Of a stretch of DNA of 64,000 nt, positions 26,101 through 31,609 are shown piece by piece. The position numbers and the translations under genes are program-made. This stretch comes from Patiria pectinifera (Eukaryota; Echinodermata; Asteroidea; Valvatida; Asterinidae): positions 3,053,770-3,117,769 of the forward strand of contig CM057142.1 in NCBI GenBank assembly GCA_029964075.1, given 5' to 3'. The notes under the pieces were generated by a model. The model was not told the origin of the DNA. It did not search any database and saw only the letters and a list, made by a program, of their open reading frames with translations. Every line of letters begins with the position of its first letter. Positions within the stretch are counted from its first letter, which is position 1.

Positions 26101-26628
26101 CCTGAGGACCCTCTAAACCAGTCTGCATGATTTTCTTTACTCGCACCCAAGTTTTGATGTACAGCACCATATTTGTTTGCACCGCACCGACTGTGAGGTC
26201 ACAGTCACCCTTCCAGTTTAGCTCAGAGAGCTGCTATAGGACATGTAGGAAGTAAATTACTGAACTGAAGACTGAAGACTGTCCGTCCGAGAAACATTTC
26301 AAACTTTGTCATTAGGAAATAGGCCTACTTGGAAAATTTTCTTGACTCTCCATAGACTTTGTACATAACCCTGATAACCAGTGGTATCAGACTGCAACAT
26401 ATTTTCGACCTTAGTTACCACAACAGATTTTTAACAGAAATTGCCCCCCCCCCCCCGCCCCCTAACAAAGTTACTTTATTTGGCCTACCTCGTTCGCTTT
26501 GGTCCTGGAATGTGGCTGTATTTGACATGCAAATAGTGCAAAAACAACGTGTATGAGAGAAACAGACTGCCGAGCAATAGCAGGACAAAACCTGCCACCG
26601 AAACTAACAAAACAGTCAGGCAAACCAT
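7945..26628 (-). CDS. CYP46A1: Cytochrome P450, CYP46A-like (cholesterol 24-hydroxylase type), complete, 13 exons
   Basis: Thirteen exons (26489-26628, 23300-23377, 21987-22068, 20422-20582, 19849-19987, 16130-16243, 15118-15361, 14049-14121, 13384-13468, 13033-13143, 11748-11833, 9838-9904, 7945-8106) join to 1542 nt, 513 residues plus TAA. Every junction is GT-AG and keeps frame. In order: membrane anchor at about residues 1-33, HIPGP hinge (39-43), I-helix AGQETT (319-324), K-helix KEGLR with E376 and R379, meander PSRF (430-433) and heme loop FSLGPRKCIG (446-455) with C453 as thiolate ligand. The heme loop, the following QQF and the MAKL...ELVPGQ tail fit CYP46A, an ER mono-oxygenase that hydroxylates the sterol side chain; human CYP46A1 is of similar length. 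The substrate here is inferred. The C-helix position usually filled by arginine (W140+4) is glycine. The start is the only ATG that precedes the anchor in frame. Confidence 0.92.
8188..8460 (+). mobile_element. tRNA-derived SINE
   Basis: The head has box A TGGTCTAGCGG and box B GGTTCGAGCCC. The body has TTGAGTAGGGTGCTTTACCG and ACCCAGGTGTTAAATGGGTACC. It lies antisense in P450 intron 12 and shares its body with 3160-3435. Confidence 0.82.
8490..8760. mobile_element. Degenerate copy of the GAATGCGAA MITE
   Basis: It shares TTGAAATGTGTTCAACT and scattered GCGAA words with the cleaner copy at 11547-11739, in the same order. No intact ends were recognised. Confidence 0.5.
8763..9521. mobile_element. 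Foldback-type element with SINE-like insertion in the right arm
   Basis: Long inverted ends of about 85 bp at each side carry GCGGTAGCACCATGTGGCAA and TTCTGAAAAGAACC. A further inverted pair (CGTCAGGAGACTGA against CAGTCTCCTGACG) lies inside. The right arm is broken by about 370 bp with a tRNA-like head and a duplicated 70-bp segment starting TATTCTAATTTAATGG (9074 and 9325). A fragment of the same family lies near 51300. Confidence 0.7.
9193..9268 (-). mobile_element. tRNA-Ser-like SINE head (not a functional tRNA)
   Basis: Read on the minus strand it has box A TGGTCGAGTGG, an anticodon-loop-like CTAGAAA as in tRNA-Ser(AGA), and box B GGTTCGAGTCC. Part of the acceptor stem remains (CTCGG with CCGAG). 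It lacks the long variable arm of serine tRNAs and pairs poorly in the anticodon stem. It is embedded in repeat DNA related to 48130-48560, so a SINE head is more likely than a gene. Confidence 0.6.
9838..9904 (-). CDS. CYP46A1: CYP46A-like exon 12, heme-binding loop
   Basis: This exon has 67 nt, completes S438 and reads FKYVHIPFSLGPRKCIGQQF and then AM. FSLGPRKCIG fits FxxGxxxCxG, and C453 is the axial heme ligand. The donor is GTGAGT. Confidence 0.95.
10358..11231. mobile_element. Inverted-repeat element interrupted by a TTAA MITE
   Basis: The ends share CACTATGAACATGTTCAT against a right end reading ATGAACATGTTCATACTATG. Inner words (CTTAAA, TTAAAAG) are also in inverted order. The TTAA-type MITE at 10584-11091 sits inside. 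This is a nested insertion in P450 intron 11. Confidence 0.6.
10584..11091. mobile_element. TTAA-target MITE, family 1, full-length copy
   Basis: This 508-bp element is flanked on both sides by TTAA (10580-10583 and 11092-11095), with ends AGGGAATGTA and matching inverse. It contains the internal palindrome based on CTGGTTCCCT and AGGGAACCAG. Its sequence recurs at 15405, 45135, 54384, 56450, 61333 and 61850. A TTAA target is used by piggyBac and Kolobok transposases. No transposase is encoded. Confidence 0.82.
11547..11739. mobile_element. MITE with GAATGCGAA subrepeats next to the exon 11 splice donor
   Basis: The ends are inverted: GGTTCATACTTCA on the left against TGAAGTATGAACC on the right, inside TAAAGCC and GGCTTTA. 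The left part repeats GCGAATGCGAAT. Its right edge is 8 bases from the last base of P450 exon 11, so it occupies the very start of that intron. The 3-bp TAA/TTA border could suggest PIF/Harbinger ancestry. Confidence 0.75.
11748..11833 (-). CDS. CYP46A1: CYP46A-like exon 11 (meander, PSRF)
   Basis: This exon has 86 nt and encodes VSMINMARQEEYFEKPEEFI and then PSRFLNDE plus AG. The donor GTAACAA is followed almost at once by a MITE (11547-11739), so the insertion sits only a few bases inside the intron. Confidence 0.93.
12179..12629. mobile_element. Hairpin MITE of about 450 bp
   Basis: The two halves are inverted copies along nearly their whole length, from CACTCAACCAAAA to TTTTGGTTGAGTG. 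At the centre GTTGCACTTTTGTATACGTG meets its exact complement across a spacer of about 20 bp. It lies in P450 intron 10. Confidence 0.8.
13033..13143 (-). CDS. CYP46A1: CYP46A-like exon 10 with ExxR
   Basis: This exon has 37 codons in phase 0. It encodes VLKEGLRVHPPVSSVPRQLT and then KDVVYNGIKVPAGTPVG. E376 and R379 are the invariant K-helix pair. Confidence 0.94.
13384..13468 (-). CDS. CYP46A1: CYP46A-like exon 9 (J-helix region)
   Basis: This exon has 85 nt, completes K344 and reads MKTEADAVIGDNGYVSFEDL and then SNLKYTQA. The E.D.VIG...FEDL..L.Y pattern is typical of P450s before the K-helix. Confidence 0.93.
14049..14121 (-). CDS. CYP46A1: CYP46A-like exon 8 with I-helix GQETT
   Basis: This exon has 73 nt. 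It completes G320 and reads QETTACLMASTLLELAQHPE and then VVY. With exon 7 it forms AGQETT, the proton-delivery motif (A/G-G-x-E/D-T-T/S). Confidence 0.93.
14410..14835 (+). mobile_element. tRNA-derived SINE with TTA-rich tail
   Basis: The head has a box-A-like TTGTCCAGTGGTTACGG and box-B-like GGGTTAGAATCCTG. The body has CCTGAGCAAGGCACTTTACC and the 3' end CTTGAGTACC...CACTATATAAGACTCC, followed by (TTA)n. This is the layout of common deuterostome tRNA SINEs. It lies in P450 intron 7. Confidence 0.8.
15118..15361 (-). CDS. CYP46A1: CYP46A-like exon 7 leading into the I-helix
   Basis: This exon has 244 nt and encodes residues 239-319 plus the first base of G320. It begins CNPSKLAREFREKGRQAVYR and ends EKMVDHFVTFLGA, the start of the oxygen-binding I-helix. 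The acceptor is preceded by a long T tract. Confidence 0.93.
15405..15741. mobile_element. TTAA MITE family 1, truncated copy
   Basis: It contains AAATACTGCCCTCAATTTAC, the palindrome half CTGGTTCCCTGACC, GGGTCAGGGAACCAG and the 3' end GCAAATGTTGTATATTCCCT. The 5' half is missing and the element ends about 40 bp from P450 exon 7. Confidence 0.75.
16130..16243 (-). CDS. CYP46A1: CYP46A-like exon 6
   Basis: This exon has 38 codons in phase 0. It encodes VAFGLHVNRLDEEKPQLIAD and then IRCAAESAFENFLRPLLW. It is separated from exon 5 by a 3.6-kb intron that holds the minisatellite. Confidence 0.92.
16488..16963. mobile_element. TTAA-target MITE, family 2
   Basis: A 476-bp element has TTAA at 16484-16487 and 16964-16967. 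The terminal inverted repeats are AGAGGTTGTGGAATGCT (17 bp, perfect). Inside, AATCGTGACATAATAAACAG and CTGTTTATTACGTCACGATT form a large dyad. It lies in P450 intron 5, just before the minisatellite. Confidence 0.85.
17091..19565 (+). repeat. 2.5-kb minisatellite with higher-order repeat
   Basis: About a hundred degenerate units of roughly 23 bp, typified by GAGGCTAAATATGAGGTTCA, fill most of P450 intron 5. A spacer (AATTCAGCCAGAATTTCTGA, first at about 17509) recurs at irregular longer intervals. A 941-bp block is duplicated almost exactly: AATACGAGAGTCATGCTAGG is at 17431 and 18372. A third, shorter block follows. No long reading frame crosses it. Confidence 0.95.
19849..19987 (-). CDS. CYP46A1: CYP46A-like exon 5
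   Basis: This exon has 139 nt, completes N154 and ends at K200 in phase 0. It contains LLLESLSKKADGKTEVNMLD, matching the E-helix region before the family's AAFG block. Confidence 0.92.
20117..20290 (+). repeat. GAGTAC/GAGTAT hexamer-like simple repeat
   Basis: Degenerate runs of GAGTAC, GAGTAT and AAGTAC are interrupted by about 60 bp of unrelated sequence, in P450 intron 4. Confidence 0.75.
20422..20582 (-). CDS. CYP46A1: CYP46A-like exon 4 with B' to C-helix region
   Basis: This exon has 161 nt, beginning DILVLENFPKWQTGYRSLTQ and ending FSPVFHR plus AA. It contains FGQRFFGKSLVTE and the C-helix tryptophan W140 (20463-20465). The WxxxR arginine that normally contacts a heme propionate reads glycine (GGT, 20451-20453). 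Confidence 0.92.
20690..20865. mobile_element. Short MITE family 3, copy 1
   Basis: A 176-bp element with ends AGACCTTTATCATG and CATGATCATGGTCT. Nearly the same sequence lies at 39813-39984 and 47765-47939. Shared core words are GTTCCCTGTATCCA and AAGGAACCAGACTATTTT. Confidence 0.8.
21131..21569. mobile_element. Element with telomere-like ends and a CCTCCAAAATC array
   Basis: It begins TTAACCTAACCCCCTAG and ends GGGTTAGGGTTAA, an inverted pair that also offers TTAA at each edge. Between them are repeats based on CATCCTCAATCCTCCAAAAT. Elements with similar ends are at 46434-46712 and 59426-59823. It lies in P450 intron 3. Confidence 0.65.
21987..22068 (-). CDS. CYP46A1: CYP46A-like exon 3
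   Basis: This exon has 82 nt and ends in phase 0 at R100. It encodes SKKYGNVFVFHILHNVNVQV and then YTPEAAR. The KYG..F pattern is the first beta strand pair of P450s. Confidence 0.92.
22431..22926. mobile_element. Inverted-repeat element with GGCCCGT ends
   Basis: The left end GGCCCGTACTAGACGC and right end GCGTCTAGAACGGGCC are inverted copies. The interior has CACGGCA/TGCCGTG-type dyads and GGCACTGTTC words. It lies in P450 intron 2. Flanks are TA against TTA, so the target duplication is uncertain. Confidence 0.65.
23300..23377 (-). CDS. CYP46A1: CYP46A-like exon 2
   Basis: This exon has 78 nt, completes S47 and reads FYWGNLAEMAQAIADKKLID and then DLMFE plus part of W73. It corresponds to the SFLLGHL...LDW segment of vertebrate CYP46A. 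Confidence 0.9.
23561..23750 (+). mobile_element. TTAA MITE family 4, truncated copy
   Basis: It starts TAACCCTCCT and shares CAATCAAGTGACTGTTTTCA and GGATTGACTG with the full copies at 57237-57636 and 62983-63309. The 3' half is absent. It lies in P450 intron 1. Confidence 0.7.
24720..24860. repeat. GGTGCTGC/GCAGCACCC-rich low-complexity patch
   Basis: Repeated AGCACCC and GGGGTGCTG words form local dyads in P450 intron 1. No reading frame is supported. Confidence 0.5.
25709..25905. mobile_element. MITE with AAGGTGTTTC ends, uninterrupted copy
   Basis: It reads TAAGGTGTTTCCTGGTAATA at one end and ACCGTGAAAC at the other. Its body (CAGGGCAATTTTACACACGT and later words) matches, in reverse, the right part of 36339-36471. 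That shows what the older element there looked like before it was split. Confidence 0.7.
26489..26628 (-). CDS. CYP46A1: CYP46A-like exon 1: start codon, membrane anchor, proline hinge
   Basis: The ATG is at 26628-26626. The exon encodes MVCLTVLLVSVAGFVLLLLG, a hydrophobic ER anchor, and ends YSHIPGPKRT plus two bases of a serine codon before GTAGG. The PGP hinge is the standard start of the P450 catalytic domain. It is about 3.1 kb from exon 2. Confidence 0.88.
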
Positions 26629-28950
26629 GCTTAAGTTGTACTAAAATTGAGATCATAAGGAAACTGACGATAACTCTCTCAGCTCACATGGCTCACGTCA
26701 CGGGATCGGCACCGCTCATGCTGCTTATGCAACCCATGTACGCACGTACGTGCCGCCAGTATAGTGAGCGCCCTCTACAGTCAACTACTAGTCCAGAATG
26801 GGGCCGTGCCTCCAAAAATAATGTTGCTGATGATTGCGCGCCCTGATCTGTTCATGAAAGTTCAGTAATATTTTTAGTTTTAATTCACCAGTCGGTTTAT
26901 TGAATATTCCACACAAAAAAGCGTAATGTTTTGGTAACTATTTTTTTTCCAATGAACACTCTATGTTTGAATTATAAGACGGCTCAAAGATACAAATAGT
27001 TAGCGTGATCAAAGAATTAAATAAACATTGATGATCATGGTAATCTTCGAGGCTAAAGTTTAGGCCCTTCTTTATGTTGGACCATCATGGGGACGAAACC
27101 CATTTTTGTCCGTGTATGTTGTTTTCATACGGTCATCATCCGCATTTTCTGTCTCTCTAACCACATCCCCCCCCCCCCACCCCCGTCTTTTTTCTTGCCC
27201 GAAGTATATATTTTGCTGAACTTCCTGTATACTAGGTCCAAACCTGGAGTCTCAAATGTGGTTGGGACTGTAGTCGAGTCGAGACTGTCCGAAAAAAAAA
27301 TTGGGCCCATCCCTATATAGCATGGCCCGCTAAGAATGTTTTATTGAAATTGTTTTTTTCCCGAAGGGCGGCAAAGTCCCTTCCTTTCCTGCACTACTAC
27401 CAAGGAGACATGCTAGTTCAAATTGGATTTCAGTCCTCGATCATGCCCGATTCCGTCCCTCGGTTTTCTCTTGAATAGGCTTCCAGGAATTTTCGGCTCC
27501 CCGCCTCTAAAGCTGAACAATAATATTCTTCATTGTCTAGGATTAAAAACCCTCGAATTGAAATGATAATTTTGAAAAGAAGGCCGTCCATATTCACCAA
27601 CGGTCGTGACACATATCAAAAGAAAGGTTAATCAGAAGTTGGTCCCAGAAAGTATGAAGAAATAGGCTCAAAACGTAAAACATCAATTCCCACGGTGACT
27701 GCTCTATGTTCCGACACCCCTATGTTCCGACAACGGTTAGGGTTAGGGTTAGGGTTAGGGTTAGGGTTAGGAATATGTGCAGTCGGAACATAGGGGTGTC
27801 AGAACATAGAGGTGTAACCATTCCCACAAACGGTCGTGAAATTCATGGACTTCATGCACGAACCGTCGAGGGCGATTTTGTGACCATCGTCAAAAGCTCC
27901 GGCTAGTAAGCATCAGCTTGTTCATGAAACTATATTTTGTTGATTTACGAAGTGGCGTGGCACCATAGGTACACTATTATCAAGTTAATTTTCTTTAATG
28001 ATATTTTGTCAGTTTCATTGAATATTTGCAAAATTATGGTGTCCATTCCACCATGTTCAACGCCCTAATTTTGACCGTTTTGGGGAGTGGTATTCATGGG
28101 CGTCGCTGGGATTTTTTTCTGGAAGGGGTCAAAGCTCTTTAAAAAAATCCTTGTACTTTCTCTAGCACATTCATAATTTATCATTTTTCGAGGGTTGGCG
28201 CATTATGGCGGGAGGACATTTGCCCATCCCACCCCCATTGACACCCCTGCAGACGCCCATGTTGTTAAATGTGCGTTAAATTAACAGCAATGACTTCGTG
28301 TGGGGCAAGTGCCCCCCCCCCCCTGACCCATCCTGGCGACGCCCATGGTGGCATTCTTGTCAACCAGTGTCTTGATGGTAAATACATGTAAGAGGATCAT
28401 GCAACCAGTGAAACCATTGCGCCTATATAGTATGCTGTCGCCGACACTATCTTGAGAAAATAGAAATTACCGTCATTTCAATTCATCGTGATGGCTACCT
28501 GAAACCTGTGCATCGAAACAAAAATGAAGATGCGTTTTCACAGTCTTCTAAAACAAAAATGTATCTGTTCAGGTGAAATTTCGACAGGTTAGTTTTAATA
28601 AACTGCTTCAGATTTATTGTTCCTTGAATCAACAAAAACACATTTGTTTGCAAATGGTGTCCACTATGTATATTAAAACGGACCTTTGCTGTCATCCGAT
28701 CGGTTTATCATTATAGCGGGTATTGTAGTCTTATCAGGTTGGAATCGGCACCGGTCTGTCATTAGGTAGCGTGGCGATAGTGCAGTGCCGATTCCATTCT
28801 CCCTGCTTACTTAATAGTGCAGACTAGAAGTCACTTACACTGCATGTATTTGAATAACCTACGACACACAGCAAGAGAGAAACACAGACACGTCTGTATG
28901 GTTTCAGCTCTAAACCAGTTCTCCCCGTTATTTAACTCAACACATGCTTT
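26629..28950. other. Region upstream of the P450 start
   Basis: This would contain the P450 promoter and 5' UTR, but no TATA-like or other element could be assigned with confidence. It contains the TTAGGG hairpin at 27702-27811 and homopolymer C tracts. No further exon was recognised. Confidence 0.4.
27702..27811. repeat. Hairpin with an internal TTAGGG array
   Basis: Two 30-bp arms (27702-27731 and 27782-27811) are inverted with one mismatch. Each arm holds two copies of CTATGTTC(C/T)GACA-like sequence. The loop contains GGTTAGGG-type repeats from 27735 to 27771, about six units of the animal telomere repeat. Confidence 0.9.
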
Positions 28951-28962
28951 ATATCTCACTTA

Positions 28963-30416
28963 TACGAAAGCCCTGTAGTGCCATCAAGTATATATTTTGT
29001 CCAAGTTCGTTTTTATGAGATACATTTTACCCAAAGTTCGTTTTTACGAGATACATTTTCTCGAAGTTCGTTTTTATGAGATACATTTTGTCGAAGTTCG
29101 TTTTTATGAGATATATTTTCTCGAAGTTCGTTTTTATGAGATATATTTTCTCGAAGTTCGTTTTTATGAGATATATTTTCTCGAAGTTCGTTTTTATGAG
29201 ATACATTTTCTCGAAGTTCGTTTTTATGGGATACATTTTGTCGAAGTTCGTTTTTATGAGATACATTTTGTCGAAGTTCGTTTTTATGAGATACACTTTG
29301 TAGAAGTTCGTTTTTATGAGATACATTTTCTCGAAGTTCGTTTTTATGAGATACATTTTCTCGAAGTTCGTTTTTATGAGATACATTTTGTCGAAGTTCA
29401 TTTTTATGAGATACGTTTTGTCGAAGTTCGTTTTATGAGATATATTTTCTCGAAGTTTGTTTTTATGAGATATATTTTCTCGAAGTTCGTTTTTATGAGA
29501 TACATTTTGTCGAAGTTCGTTTTTATGAGATATCTTTTACGGAGTTACGGAGTTTTATGAAGTTACGGAGCCCCTAAAGGGACATCCAAAATTATTTTCT
29601 TATTTCGTGCGCACGACATAATATCTCGTTGCGCACGAGATAATTATCACGTGCGCACGACATATATCTCGTGCGCACGAGATAATTATCACGTGCGTAC
29701 GACATATATCTCGTGCTCACCAGATAATTATAAGTATTAACGGAGCTTGCTGCACGTGCAGTGGACGAGTTTGTGTGTAACGAAAGCAGCGTGTCCGGTA
29801 TGGAGCCCCTAAAAGAACATCCAAAATTATTTTTTTATCTCGTGCGCACGACATAATATCTGGTGCGCACGACATAGTATCTCTTGCGCACGACATATAT
29901 CTCGTGCGCACGACATAATTATCTCGTGCGCACGACAAATATCTCGTGCGCACGAGATATAATGTCGTGCGCACGAGATGTAATGTCGTGCGCACGTGAT
30001 AATTATCTCGTGCGCACGAGATATTATGTCGTGCGCACGGCACGAGATAAAAAAATAATTTTGGATGTCCCTTTAGGGGCTCCGTAACTTCATAAAACTC
30101 CGTAACTCCGTAAAATATATCTCATAAAAACGAATTCGAGAAAATGTATCTCATAAAAACGAACTTCGACAAAATGTATCTCATAAAAACGAACTTCGAG
30201 AAAATGTGTCTCATAAAAACGAACTTCGAAAAAAATGTCTCATAAAAACGAACTTCGAGAAAATGTATCTCATAAAAACGAACTTCGAGAAAATGTATCT
30301 CGTAAAAACGAACTTTGGGTAAAATGTATCTCATAAAAACGAACTTCGACAAAATGTATCTCATAAAAACGAACTTGGACAAAATATATACTTGATGGCA
30401 CTACAGGGCTTTCGTA
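28963..30416. mobile_element. Foldback element with 30-bp tandem-repeat arms and 6-bp target duplication
   Basis: The ends are inverted copies starting TACGAAAGCCCTGTAGTGCC. The direct repeat CACTTA flanks them (28957-28962 and 30417-30422). The left arm holds about 18 units of a 30-bp repeat (GAAGTTCGTTTTTATGAGAT plus 10 bases); the right arm holds about 9 inverted units. The middle is rich in CTCGTGCGCACGA dyads and holds inverted copies of GGAGCCCCTAAA. This is foldback (TU/FB/Galileo-like) architecture. The long ORFs in the arms exist because 30 is a multiple of three. Confidence 0.85.
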
Positions 30417-31004
30417 CACTTACAATCAAGCGCCGCAAGCGGCGCTATAGGATCTTTGCTTACAATCAAACATGCTTACAATAAGTTGTCCTAAAATCCG
30501 CCTTCTTATTTGTGATTGGATTGTTCTGCCCTTCCCTTATCCCTGATTGGCTGCAAGTTTTGTGGAGCGTGGTCACCATAGACATAAAGAACTTGGCGAG
30601 TCACGAGAGGGCGCACTCATTTTCCACCTGTGGGAAATGGGCGTGACTCGCACAAAAATACATGCGCAGTAGGAACTCTCTACGGCGCTTAATGCCAAGA
30701 CTATTTATAAATAATGACATCATAAACAGGGACGACTGCAGGTCGTCACACTATATACCAAATAAATGAGGAATGATGTCTGGGATCTGATGATCTCAAG
30801 GTGAACTTTAATTTCACAATAGTTGTGTCGCTATTGCCGTGGTGTGTGTTTGGTATCACACATATATAGACCACTTGCACGGGGCGCCCTCACTGAGGAC
30901 ACTTTGTGTTATTGGAAACAAAGGCCTGCCCTCAGATGTGACGTCAGATGCAAGGGGTTTATAATCCGTCGTACAGGTGTAGGAGCGCCGCAGCATCACA
31001 TTGC

Positions 31005-31603
31005 TACGGAAGCGTATATGACCATCCGATACTGCGTTACTGAGATTAAATATCTTGGAAACATGGAATTCCGTGAAAGGCTATCGTGGAAACGTTGAAC
31101 ACTGTGATAGTCTATCACAGAAATGTGGGATTCCGTGATAGGCTATCGTGGAAACGTGGAATACTTTGATACCTTATCACAGAAATCATGGAATTCCGTG
31201 ATAGGCTATCGTGAAAGCATGTAATTCCGTGATGAGATATCGTGGAAACGAGGAATTTTGTGATAGGCTAACAATATCATGGCATTTCGCTTTGCCACGA
31301 TAAAACATCACGGAATTCCATGTTGCTGAGATACCCTATCGCGGTATCCCACGTTTTCATGACAGGCTATTACAATATTCCGCGTTTCCACAATAGCATT
31401 TCACGGAATTCCACTTATTCATGATAGCCTATCACCGAATGCCACGTTTCCAAGATAACCAAACACGGATTTCCACGTTTCCATGATGGAATGCAGCGTT
31501 TTCATGATGGGCTATCACTGCATTCTGAGTTGTAAAGATATTTTATGACGGAACTCTATGTTTCCAAGATCAGCAGTAACTCGGATGGTCATACGCTTCC
31601 GTA
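31005..31603. mobile_element. Second foldback element, 6-bp target duplication
   Basis: The ends are inverted: TACGGAAGCGTATATGACCA on the left against TGGTCATACGCTTCCGTA on the right. CATTGC flanks both sides (30999-31004 and 31604-31609). The arms contain repeated GGAATTCCGTGATAGGCTAT and TCGTGGAAACGTGGA words that switch orientation near 31290. TACG ends and a 6-bp duplication are shared with 28963-30416. Confidence 0.8.
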
Positions 31604-31609
31604 CATTGC

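Noticed and set aside
27735-27771. True chromosome end
   Set aside because: Only about six TTAGGG units are present, bounded by inverted arms, with unique sequence and genes on both sides.
28997-29560. 187-codon open frame of repeated RFYEIHF-type units as a protein gene
   Set aside because: It is produced by a 30-bp tandem repeat in a foldback arm. The opposite strand is open too, and the right arm gives the mirror frame. No splice or start context supports translation.
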